A DNA stretch of 64,000 bases from Monoplex corrugatus. Lineage: Eukaryota > Mollusca > Gastropoda > Littorinimorpha > Ranellidae. The position numbers were made by a program, and so were the translations under genes. Below, one piece after another: positions 1 to 11,918 of the stretch; positions within the stretch are counted from its first letter, which is position 1, and every line of letters begins with the position of its first letter. The notes beneath the pieces are model-generated. The model had not been told where the DNA came from. It did no database searches and saw nothing but the letters and a program-made list of their open reading frames with translations. Location: assembly GCA_030674185.1 (NCBI GenBank), contig CM060312.1, positions 33,730,313 to 33,794,312 on the forward strand, given 5' to 3'.

Positions 1-215
1 AATTTCTGAAAATTCTGTGCTAAAAATTTCCTTTTTTCCTATTACTTTCTGTTGTTATGTTTTATTTTGTGGTTTTTGTTTTTGTTTGTTTGTTGTTTGT
101 TTTGTTGTTGTTGTTTCTTTCTTTTTGTTTGTTTGTTCTGCTATTGCTACTTCCTTTCTAACTGTCTGCCTTACCAGTCAATTCACCTGTATTTTTTTCA
201 ATAAGCCTTTGTACA
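1..215 (+). repeat. Partial copy of the ~500-bp interspersed repeat 'R500'
   Basis: Begins inside the element with the segment (A)ATTCTGTGCTAGAAAT and carries the 'TTCACCTGTAT...TCTTxTxTACxTT' block seen in the better copies at 33718, 43152, 49574 and 52417. Expanded T/GT-rich runs interrupt it. The left part lies outside the window. No coding capacity. Confidence 0.5.
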
Positions 216-479
216 TTTTACCTCTTCCCCCCCCCCCCCCCCTCCCCACCTATGTCAGAGTATGCAGACTGTGCAGTGATGATATTCTGCCTGCACCAGG
301 TGGATCAGAAAAGTGTGCATACACCCATTCAAGCTGCATTGAAACATTAACATGCCTAGGATGGATACGCTGATGAATAAATCTGAGGCATGACGAAGTG
401 TGAATGAAAACAGTTTTTTTCCTTCATCAATCTCTATTCCCTCCTCTCACCCACCATAAGCAGACTAACTATAAGTGAC

Positions 480-812
480 AGTCTGAGGAACAAGAGCATG
501 TGTGACTAAGGAACAAGAGCATGTGTGACTGAGGAACAAGAGCATGTGTGACTATAAAACAATAATTACAATATTTATTTTATATAGCGCAAAATCTTGA
601 TAAAATCAAATCTAAGCGCTGAGAATGACAAGAGCATGAATGACAGTGTGAAGAACAAGAACATAAGCGACTGAGGAACAAGAGCATGAGTGATATAGCA
701 TGAGGAACAGGAGGAGTGATAGTCTAATGTACAAGAGCTAAAGTGATAGTATGAGGAACAAGTCTGAGGAACAGGAGACTGAGTAACTGAGGAACATGGA
801 CTTTGGATAAAA
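480..812 (+). repeat. Degenerate ~26-bp minisatellite
   Basis: About ten imperfect units of the form GAGGAACAAGAGCATGTGTG plus a short ACTGA-like spacer. The first three units are nearly identical (about 485-552) and later ones drift. A fragment of an L2-like LINE tail interrupts the array at 555-624. Confidence 0.75.
555..624 (-). mobile_element. CR1/L2-like LINE 3'-tail fragment
   Basis: On the - strand it reads AGCGCTTAGATTTG... then GCGCTATATAAAATAAATAT followed by an AT-rich tail. This 'GCGCTATATAAA + ATT-rich' end matches the longer copies at 60488 and 60717, where it follows a recognisable CR1/L2 C-terminus. Confidence 0.5.
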
Positions 813-1139
813 TGATAACCCATGTTCAGTATACATCAGTACATAGAAGAAACCTGAAAACCACATGACTTGTCCCAGGCTAAATTACACATGAAATGCT
901 AACAATTTTAATACAAATTCAGAATACCCAGACATACAATATTCTATAAAATTGTGAGACTTGGCAGTAAACATAACAAGAACCACCAACAGATCCAGTA
1001 CGCATGCACCAACAAAACACTAATGGGTACCTGAATATTTCACTTCAAAAGCACTAAAATGAATGTCAAGGTTAAAAAACATGTAATGGAAACGGCAAAG
1101 GAATACCCTGGCACTGATATACTCTATCAACAATTTGTT

Positions 1140-1400
1140 ACTGCATATCTAGTAGCGCAGGGGTCTCACTGACGTAGAGGAAGATTCCATTTTCTATGAG
1201 TTCAAATGGAAGTGAATCTCACTTGAAACAATATGTTTATACAGTATATACATGTGCCAGTTCACCATGAATAATTACTCCATCCTCTTCAAGGGTTGGA
1301 GAAGGTAAATCAGTAAGAAAGAGGAGAATGGATGAAGAATTTGAATGTTTTCTACTTCTCTCCCCTACGACCTCAGGATCATGGGATGATCTTTCCCTTT
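1140..1400 (+). mobile_element. tRNA-derived SINE copy (family S1)
   Basis: The left part resembles a tRNA promoter, with an A-box-like AGTAGCGCAGGGGTCTCACT and a B-box-like GAGTTCAAATGG. The body (TCTTCAAGGGTTGGAGAAGG ... TACGACCTCAGGATCATGGG) matches the copy at 3965-4240. Strongly diverged and non-coding. Confidence 0.5.
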
Positions 1401-1550
1401 ATCTTTACTAATGCAATAATAGTATGCACAACTTTTGAAACTGCCTGGCAGATCTGTTGTACAAATTGTGCACACAATAAAATGGATACAGGCCTCAAGC
1501 AGAACTTGCACCAAACTGGCACACTCATAACATATGTGTGTGGCCCTCCT

Positions 1551-3247
<1,697 letters not shown>

Positions 3248-3251
3248 ATGA

Positions 3252-3275
3252 GGTGTGTGTGTGTGTGTGTGTGTG

Positions 3276-3347
<72 letters not shown>

Positions 3348-3413
3348 TGTGTGTGTGTGTGTGTATGTGCACGCGTGTGTGCGTGCATGCGTGCGTGCGT
3401 GTGTGTGTGTGTG
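3252..3413. repeat. (GT)n microsatellite
   Basis: A (GT)n array of about 160 bp with single-base slips (TTG, GGT). It ends in a GTGCACGCGTGTG / GCGTGCGTGCGT segment. Confidence 0.95.
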
Positions 3414-3578
3414 TGCACCTCTATGGCTGAGCCAACAGCTCATCTGAAAATATAAACCAAGACGGAATTCACTGACTGACTGAGTGAAAGCAGTTTCTTC
3501 TATTTTTGACAGTTGAAAAAGCACAGTGATATCCAACAGATGGGCAGAATCAGAGATTAATTTTCACAAAACACCTGG

Positions 3579-3668
3579 GGGGGGGGGGGGGGTATGTACA
3601 TATTACATCTCTACATGCACCATTCAACAGGGCATGTACATATTACATCTCTACATGCACCATTCAAC
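3579..3668. repeat. G-tract plus 38-bp tandem duplication
   Basis: A run of about 14 G residues is followed by two near-identical copies of a 38-bp segment (ATGTACATATTACATCTCTA... to CCATTCAACA). Confidence 0.8.
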
Positions 3669-3964
3669 AAACAATCAAGCTTTATAAACAGAAAGTTGGT
3701 TTAGCTGCAACTAAGATCCGAACCCATGCACAAGGCAGGCACTCTGGAACCTGACATTGCACTCACGCCCCAATGTGCTTCACAGGATTCATTCCTCACC
3801 ACAGTCCCTCTGAAATGCCAACAGTTTCCATGACAGTTTTCAAACTTTTTTTTTTACAAGACAACAGTGTGTACACTTAAAAGACATAATTAGTAGTACA
3901 TAACATGGTATCAGTTATCACAGACTGTGCCATTTCACTATTTGTCACATAATCTTTACTGTTC

Positions 3965-4240
3965 ATGTTACAAGATCAGGCTAGCACAGAGGTAGAATTC
4001 CTGCCTTCAGTTCCAATTCAGGTTTGTAAACGTAAGAATCTCATTCAAGAGAAACTTTGAGTGATAAACCTTCAATCCACCCACCTGTAAATAGGTGTCT
4101 AATCCTGTTCAAGATTGGGAAAGGTAAAGCAACATGGGAGAGAAATGGCCACCACCCTATTAATGCTAGTCCAGGGAGAAGCTGAGGTCTCTGCTACTTC
4201 ACTCTCCCATGACCTCAGAATTATGGGACAACCCTGACAA
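3965..4240 (+). mobile_element. tRNA-derived SINE copy (family S1)
   Basis: Starts with A-box-like GCTAGCACAGAGGTAGAATT and B-box-like AGTTCCAATTCAGG. The body shares 'GTTCAAGATTGGGAAAGG' and 'CATGACCTCAGAATTATGGG' with the copy at 1140-1400. Non-coding. Confidence 0.55.
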
Positions 4241-4427
4241 CTCCAATCATAGATCATGTCATTTTATTACTAATCTTTAACAAGAACATTTTCGCGTTTA
4301 CACAGTGTTCCAACTTGCACATCATGTAGCAGTACAGTGTAAACATCTTACAATGCTGACCTCTTGGAGACTTACTGTCTGAAATCATGTAACAATTAGA
4401 GCTACAGAAGTAACAAAGTAACTGTAC

Positions 4428-4579
4428 ACACTGTATTTTGTCTGGGAAGTAATTACACATTATATATGAATATGTACACTACGACACAGCCCAGGAAGTT
4501 TCAACACTGTGTTTTGTATGGGAAGTAATTTCACATCATATGAATAAGCACAACTACAACATAGTTCAGGAAGTATCAA
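4428..4579. repeat. ~75-bp tandem duplication
   Basis: Two adjacent diverged units (about 4428-4504 and 4505-4579), each with CACTGTxTTTTGTxTGGGAA, an ATATGAATA segment and a closing CAGGAAGTxTCAA. Confidence 0.75.
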
Positions 4580-4780
4580 GTTTGAAGTATTCCCCAAAAG
4601 ATCAGTGATCTGTCATGATGCTTAAAAACTAATTAATTATTTTGATGGAAGAAAAGTGATGAGCTTTATCTTTTTCTGATGATGAACTGCAGATACGTTT
4701 ACAGCAAATCTCCAAGAAAATATGTTCATTAATAATAGTTCAATAATAAGGTCAGGTACTGAAGATTACTTTCATTATCT

Positions 4781-5010
4781 TCAGTCGAGTGGATATGATG
4801 TCAAACTTCCGACTGGATGGTCTGGATTCAATCCTGCTAAAGTATCGCCCATTCGATGGGTTAATGGTGGCGATTTTGCCAATCTCCACCTTCCAGGTCA
4901 CCATGTGTGTAATTCTGTCAGTGTTTTTTTTTTTAAACCTCCTTCATGCACGGAGAATATTAAAGATACACACGCTAAAGATGCTGTAGCCTGTTAATGC
5001 CTGTAACTTA
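4781..5010 (+). mobile_element. tRNA-derived SINE copy (family S2, gastropod-type)
   Basis: The tRNA-like head contains AGTCGAGTGGATATGATG (A-box region) and TGGATTCAATCCTGC (B-box region). The body has 'GATTTTGCCAATCTCCACCT' and 'CCTCCTTCATGCACGGAGAA ... ACACGCTAAAGATGCTGTA'. I recognise this SINE type from gastropod genomes. A second copy is at 30420-30612. Confidence 0.55.
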
Positions 5011-5137
5011 GTGTAAGTCATGTATGTCTATGTTTGAAAGCATAAAACTTCAGCATTCATAGTCATCAAAGACAAGAATAATGACTGAGCAGCAACATAT
5101 TTCAGTATGAGCAAAATAATGTGTACATAAACTGGCA

Positions 5138-5200
5138 CACACACACACACACCACCACACACACACACAACACACACACACGCATATGCACACACACACA
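5138..5200. repeat. (CA)n microsatellite
   Basis: Imperfect (CA)n with ACC interruptions. It directly abuts the (ATC)n tail of the RTE-like copy that begins at 5200. Confidence 0.9.
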
Positions 5201-7105
5201 TCATCATCATTAAATGCCATGCCTCATCATGTTAGTGACCATGGCCCTCCACACAAATCTATCTTTATCTTTCGTCACTACAAGAATATTTCCTACCCTT
5301 CTTGTCCCCACTCAATCCGCAAAACTAATACTTTCTCCTAGGATCTACCTGGTGCTCTTTTTCCCTATAGCTTTCCTGTTGTGAGTAGATGCTAAAATTT
5401 CTCCTGCCCCATAAAATGTCCTAGAAATGTTGCTTGTATTTTTCAATCCTCTTCATAAATTTCTTTCTGTGTTGGCTGTCTTTTCCTGATCTTCTTCATT
5501 TATGTTCTTTTCATGTTTGCTTCTTTCAAGATTGTCTCATCTATTTCCTTTGCTCGCCATAGAACTCTTAACAATCTTCTTAAAAACTAAATTTCAACTT
5601 CCTCAATCTTGTTCTGACTTTGCTTATTGATTGTCCAGACTCTGCGTCCATACAACAGTATTAGATTTACATAACATTGAGAACTCTCTTCCTGATGTCA
5701 AATGATAGGCATTTGTTGATAAGAATGCCTTTCCTTTTCTTGAATGATGTTTTAGATTGGCCAGTTCTGCTGGATACGTCTAATATGCATCTGCTTTCTG
5801 GTGAGATGACTGTTCCAAGACACTTCAATCTATCAAGCTGTCTCAATGTTGTGCCATTTGCCATTATTTTACATGAGGGGATTTTTTTTCTTTTTCTTTT
5901 TTGTTTCATTCTGTTTTTGTTTTACTGATTATCATGACTTCAGTCTTCTTACTATTTGGCTCTAGCTCTTAACCTCTGATTTCTAATTCTATTATACTCC
6001 TCGGATTTTGTAGGTCTTTTTCATTTTCTGCAGTTAGAACGGTGTCATCTGCATAACAATGATTGTTTATTATTTTTCCTCCAATCCTTATCTTGTTTAT
6101 TATTTTTCCTCCAATCTTTATCTCACTGCACTCTTCTAGATTTCTCATGATCGTTTCACTGTAAAGTGAAAACAAATATTGTGACAGAACACACAGCTGA
6201 CAGACTTTGACTTGCAATTGTCCATTATGCTGCCTACCCCTCTTTCATGTATGTCCCCATCAGAATACATAATTTTATGCTTGCCAGATGTTATCATGCC
6301 TGCTCCCTTGCATCTCACCTTTCCTAGTCCTAAAATGCTGATGATCAATCCATCCAATTCTGTCTCGCCATTTTCTAGTCTTTTCTTCAGGAGCATTGTT
6401 CTAACATTCTATGCTGCAATTCATACATTTTTCAACCTGATAGCAGTAGCCTTATTACGGTCTGGTGACACCTGCTTAACATGGCCAGACGAAAGTGCCC
6501 CTGTGGACCCCTTATTCATGTCATTCACTTTGAATTATTGATGTGTCAGGTCCTAATGTTCTTGGGAGAATGCGATGGTGGTTTTCTGCTGTCTTCCATC
6601 AGTTTTTGTATGGATTCTCTGCAAGCCTCTGTCATTCCCACAACTACCCACAAAGCAGTGGAAGTTTATTTTCTTTAAAGGTTCACGCCCTTAGCTTTGG
6701 TCTGTCTTGAGATAACCACAACCACTGGTGATTTTCTGCTAGGGTTTACTCCCTTAGCCTGGGTCTGTCTCAAGGCAACCACATAGCTGGGAGTCTCGTT
6801 TGTGGGCGCCAAGGTGTGTCCACATGGTGGTGGCTCTGCGTGCTGCATCAGTGCATGTCTGGGGGCCAGACCTCCTCCAGGTCCCTCCTGAGTTCAGCCT
6901 GAGTCCATGAGGTGCTTAGTTACCACTTGTCACCATGGGGAGGCACTACGAAAGATTGCAGGTAGAAAGAAACTCTAGGGAGAGCTAGACAACAGAAGGT
7001 CTTCAGAGAAGTAACCCCCTTTAGACAAGTGTTTCGGCCCTGAATTCCTTACACTCTCGGGGGGCCGGGCCACATCCAGGTCATGACTCCTGGATGCCCT
7101 TCTGC
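5200..7105 (-). mobile_element. RTE-like non-LTR retrotransposon, internally deleted copy
   Basis: On the - strand the order is: 5' untranslated region (about 7105-6700, homologous to 16190-16500 of the larger copy), start of an APE-type endonuclease (motif SDGDIHERGVGSIMD near 6250), then a direct jump at about 6215 into reverse transcriptase (YADDTVLTAE near 6030), the C-terminal domain (about 5950-5220) and a (GAT)n tail at 5200. About 2 kb of endonuclease and RT fingers is missing compared with 16190-20080. Frames are broken. A 34-bp tandem duplication lies just upstream of the YADD codons (about 6060-6115). Confidence 0.8.
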
Positions 7106-7112
7106 TGTTGTC

Positions 7113-7217
7113 TTTTTTTTTTTTTTTTTTTTTTCCCACGCCGGGGATCGAACCTGGGCGATTCTGCGCTTCAGAACTGCGGTACGCGGTTTTACCAATG
7201 TGCTAACGGGGCACACA
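7113..7217 (-). mobile_element. tRNA-derived retrosequence with poly(A) tail
   Basis: Read on the - strand it starts GCCCCGTTAGCACATTGGTA (A-box region), has GGTTCGATCCCCGG (a near-perfect B-box) and ends in an A run of about 22 (T run at 7113-7134 on +). The size and tail fit a short tRNA-derived SINE or tRNA retropseudogene, not a functional tRNA, because the acceptor stem pairs poorly. Confidence 0.65.
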
Positions 7218-7232
7218 TCATGTGTAGGGAAT

Positions 7233-8297
7233 TTAATCCTTATGAAGTTCACTTTTTTGGTTCCTCCTTGCCCAGATCCAGCTTGAGCTCCTTTCTGCTG
7301 CCTCTGCCATCGCTTTAAGGGCTCTAGTCCTCTTCTTCCCAGAAATGGCGAGTTGTTTCATGAGATCATAAGCGGAGGTGCCCACAAACCCTCTTGCCCC
7401 GACCTCTATGGCGAAGATTTTGACCCGCAGACCTGCTTTCTTCAGGGTGCTGGCAAGACCGGCGTATTTTTCGGTCTTGTAGATATGTGCTTCTTCCATT
7501 CTGCTTTCGTATGGCACAGTGAGTTCTATCAGAATCACTTGTTTCGAGGAGTCAGAGTGGAGAGCGATGTCTGGTCTCATGCCTGTCTTGCTGATGACAT
7601 CTGGGTAATTTCTCCACTCTGGGAGGTCTGCTGTACACTCCCAGTCGACTGCTCCATCCAGAAGACCCTTTGGCAATGTGCTGGTTGTCATAGCCCTTTC
7701 GGGCCAGACCTGTTTCCCTCCTGCTTTGTAGAACGTTGTCATAGCAATTGGTGCGTTTGGGGTCATGGTTTTTTCGCTAACCACATCTGTGATCACTTTC
7801 AGAACTTGGTTGTGCCTCCATGTATACCTTCCTTGGGCTAGCGCTACTTTGCAAGAGCTTAGGACATGTTCCACTGTTTGTTTTTTCTGACAGAGCGGAC
7901 ATGCTGGGTCGTCTGCTTTCCCCCATTTCACTAAGTTTGCATTCGAGGGGAGCAGGTCATATACAGATCTGAGGAGGAAGCTTATCCTTAGAGGAGCCAT
8001 GTGCCACATATCGTTCCAGCTGAGACTTCTTTGGAGTGCACTGTCCCATGTTGTCCATTGCCCCTGTTGACCTTGCTGGACTGCCTTCTGCACTCTTTTG
8101 ACATCTTCTTCTTCCTTCAACTCCTGTATGATCATGTCTCTTTTTTCCTTCCCTTTGGCTTTGGACCACCACTGCATTTTTGTTGCTCCCAGTCCCTGTC
8201 TGTTGGTTTGCGTGTGTCCAATTATTTCTTTGATGCTGAGGTTTCTCTTGGCATTGTTTACAGCCTCTTGGACTTTCCACTTTCTGCCAGGCTATAT
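7233..8297 (-). pseudogene. C-terminal part of an RLE-type non-LTR retrotransposon ORF
   Basis: An open frame of about 350 codons read leftwards with no host-like start. It holds a CCHC zinc knuckle (CPLCQKKQTVEHVLSSC, C-x2-C-x7-H-x4-C) followed by a restriction-like endonuclease signature: RPDIALHSD, then IELTVPYESRMEEAH and an EVGARGF block, ending in SSSWIWARR. A CCHC knuckle followed by a PD-(D/E)XK-like nuclease is the arrangement of R2/R4/Hero-type (RLE) non-LTR elements. The reverse transcriptase upstream is missing; a stop sits just before 8297. The remaining frame is strikingly intact, so the copy may be fairly young. The exact clade is not assigned. Confidence 0.7.
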
Positions 8298-8870
8298 ACT
8301 GTCAAAGACTTACGCATTCTCTACTCCTTTTTGCAGAGCTGCAAGCAGCAATGCTAGCTAACCTGGCCGGCTGAACACGAGAGGTGACAAGCACACAGTC
8401 ACTAGCCAACATACAGCTATCAACAAGCCTTAAAAATTAGTATTATTGCAAACTAGCCTATGGCTGGTGCTTCAAATTCTTCTTGCGTGAATGAGAAAAT
8501 CTTGCAATCTCTCGCATGATAAGAATCCTGGAGGAATTCTGTGAAGAAAAACTGTCATTCAGACAGCATAAAAAAAAATTGTCATTTAGACAGCATAAGT
8601 CTAATTCAGAGAAATTATTTCCTAATGAGACTATGGACTGAAGTAACAGCACTATCCCAGAAATGGGGAATGGCCATTAAGTTGCCCAACAGCTAAAAGA
8701 GGTCGTGGAAATTCTACACTGAGATCAACCAGTTCTTGTTTTCTGACAGGGATACATGGAGATCCAGTAAAGATGGCATGTAGTTATGGTTTTCTGTAAA
8801 ATGACTCTTGCTGCCAACTAATGCACACTGGCATGCGATCACTCTATTTGGGCCAGAACCTATCCAGATG

Positions 8871-9063
8871 TTAACCATTTGACTCCCGCACCCTATTCAC
8901 CAACTGCAAAAACATAACCCTTTGATTCCCTCATCCGATCTACCAGCTTCGCTGAAGGAACCTGGAGGATTGGGTGAGGGAATCAAAGGTTACGTTTTTG
9001 CTTTTCTAGCATGGTTGGCAATGCAGGATGCTGGTGGACAGGGTGCGGGAGTCAAAGGGTTAA
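8871..9063. mobile_element. Nested-palindrome TTAA MITE, copy 1
   Basis: Flanked by TTAA on both sides (8871-8874, 9060-9063). The outer arms read CCxTTTGACTCCCGCACCC and its complement. A second hairpin inside repeats almost the same arm (AACCCTTTGATTCCCTCATC at about 8915-8936, complement at 8971-8992). TTAA targets plus C-rich termini suggest mobilisation by a piggyBac-like transposase. Other copies are at 47770, 50580 and 56045. Confidence 0.75.
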
Positions 9064-9640
9064 AGAGAATTTGGATACAAGATGTCCCCATCGGCATACT
9101 CCGCCCCACCTACCAATCCAGAGAGCATGAAAATGACAATAGCTTCCTCTTTTCCACAGCTTTGGGTCCATGGCCAAGATAGGCTCTCCAGAGGGGCTGG
9201 TACAATGGGCCTAAGAGTTGGATATGGAGTGTGTATAAATTTGCTAAATGTGAATTTACTTGAAAAAATACCCTTTGTAGTGTTGTACACTCTACTTATC
9301 CAACTGATACAGAATTTAAAGACTGGAAGGTGAGACAGATCTTCTGCCCTGGTCTATCTACTGCCTTGAAGTATCTAAAACAGTATTAGCCAAAATGAAG
9401 GCAATGCGAGACAGACTGTAAGAGATGAAGACCCAAAGCTCTCGCAGGTAATAGTTGATGGAAGTGGATTCCCTGCACCAGCAGGCTGCTTCTATTACCT
9501 CTAGAATGGAGAGGGAGTAGTGAAAGGTAGCTGAGAATGAGAGGGCCTAGAATTCAGGGGCCAAAGGTTTCTCTGACAGAGAGACAGAGAGCCCAAGTGT
9601 GATGATGATAACCACACATTCACTCCTTGATGAGATCACA
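9064..9640. other. Non-coding spacer, nothing recognised
   Basis: Short overlapping frames on both strands, none with family similarity I can recognise. No repeat partner seen. Confidence 0.45.
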
Positions 9641-9743
<103 letters not shown>

Positions 9744-11918
9744 CCTCACCTCTCCCTTTTTCTATACATTATAAACTATGTTGATTTTACTTTTGAATTA
9801 CTTCATAACAGCAAACCGAAAGAAGAAAACAGCTGCAGAAAGAAAACAAATCAGGCTGAAAGAAAACACACTGCTGTCAATACTTTTAATCTTACATATC
9901 ATAATCTGTAGCTCGAGCAAAGCAAGTGCTCAGCTACAAGATTAGTTCAGCTATTGCTTCATGATAGACTATCTCATGACATCGATTATTATCTCTCTGG
10001 ATGAAACCATTTACAATGGTTTCAACTATACTCAAGCATTCATTCTGCTTGTTGATTTTGTTCAGAAAGAATTCAGCAATTTGATGTGAAAGAAATTAAT
10101 AGTTGGTTTATATATCTATTACTATTTTGTATGATTAATTTGCTTTTTTAATGACACCGTGTTGTGTGTTTTTTTTTCACTGTTCGTGTGTGCATGAGTG
10201 TATGTGCTGTTTTCATTAGAAAATAGTTGAACTTGCAGTAAATAAACAAGGCAATTTTTTTCCATACTCTTACTCTTAGTCTTAAAGAAAATGTTTAACA
10301 GATATCATAAATAACTCTAGCCTTTCTAAATAATTAATTTTCTGAAAAGACATGATTTGAATATGATACATTCACATATTGTAAGAATGTTAAAGTAGCC
10401 TACTGAAACACCAATGTAATTTCTAGCGATTCTGTTTCTTGGCTTTTGTTTTAAGTACTTGATACCACGTTGTTGTCTACCTAAATATCACACTTATTTT
10501 TCTTTGGAATCAGAAAACTCCTAAACTGAAATAACTTTTCATAAATACTGTCCAAAAAAACAAATCTACATAATCCAAACTAACCAAAGACTGTGTCAGA
10601 ATTATCACCATTAATGCTGTCTTTAAAAGGGGCAACCTCATTCTTTTCACTGTCATTATTTAGGTTCACAGTCACTGGTCACTCAGTAGACTCAACCAAG
10701 ACCTTGGAAGTTCAAAAGTGCAGTAAAACTTATAGTTATATTGCCACTGTGCATCTTTATTTGCCTACAGGTATATACCTTTATGGTCACGGCTACGAAA
10801 TGGCATCGAACGGGCTGCGCACGCTACTACCGAACTTCAGAGCTAAATTTACCTACTCTATACCTCAAATATAGCCACAAATTTAATGTAACGTGACAGT
10901 GAAATAATGACCTTTGCGCCTGGGTGCATTTCCCCCCACAGCAACTGATAACAGTTCCGAAAATCAATATTTTGTCGTTTGTTTACACTACCGTTGGAGG
11001 TAATTTTTGTGACACATCAAAGACTGTGCGCAATTGATTGAGCGATACGCCACAACGAGTGTAAGAAACTTTAATGTCTGGGACTTGATCAACATAAAGT
11101 TGAATGCATAAAGCCCTCATACGTCTACATTGGCAAATAGTGGGTGCAGGAAGTAGAAAATTGCCGAGCAAAATCTGCTTCGAGTACATCACTGTTCGTT
11201 GTGAAATTTCCCTTGCGCCTAAGAATCGTCGATTTAGCACTAATTCGGGTAAAACCCATGAAGTAAAAATAACCGATTCTCTCAAAAATGAATGTATTTA
11301 AGTTTGTCATATTCAATTTCAAAAGAGCGATGTGATGTTTACAATATGCGCAGTCTGCTATGAAATTCAGCTTCTGCTTTCTGTTGTGAACGCAGTGTTA
11401 CGTACTATTTTTTTCATGCGAACTGACATTTCAGCTTTCGCACATTGACCACATTGACTTGGTTGTTTCATTGATACGTCTTTGTGCCTTTTGCCCCGTG
11501 AAGCGAAAATCGCTCTGTGGAATGGCAGGAAGGAAAAAAAGCTGATCACATTTTTGTTGTGAATCGTTTTCCCATGTTATGTACAACAGAATCTGGCCAG
11601 GATCGCTTGTTTTTTCTGTTAATATATTGATATGTCCGTTGCTGTCCTTATTATAGTTGTTACAACCGATAATTAACATCCCTTTGACCTTACTATTTGA
11701 ACTTGCTGACTTAGTTCTTCAGTTTAGAGTCGGTTTTGGCATGTGTTTGTAGGGACCGATCAGTCTGATTGTCGCGATGGTGATGTACACCTTGTTTTAT
11801 TGTTTACCACAGGCAGAAAATGTACATTCATCATTCTTACATACATGAAGTTAAAAAAAAAGCACTGATTAGTGATACTTGGTCCCTGCATGTGTTGGCC
11901 TTATTGTTCATGGTCAGT
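9744..11918. other. AT-rich non-coding region
   Basis: No convincing exon or element. The part from about 10.9 to 11.7 kb is slightly richer in CpG and has a few weak echoes of the TTGTGAA box that becomes regular after 11.9 kb. Confidence 0.45.

Noticed and set aside
3690..3790. tRNA-like segment (GATCCGAACCCATGC)
   Set aside because: A B-box-like string only; no A-box at the right distance and no cloverleaf.
7113..7217. Functional tRNA gene on the - strand
   Set aside because: The B-box is good, but acceptor pairing is poor and a long poly(A) follows directly, so a retroposed copy is more likely.
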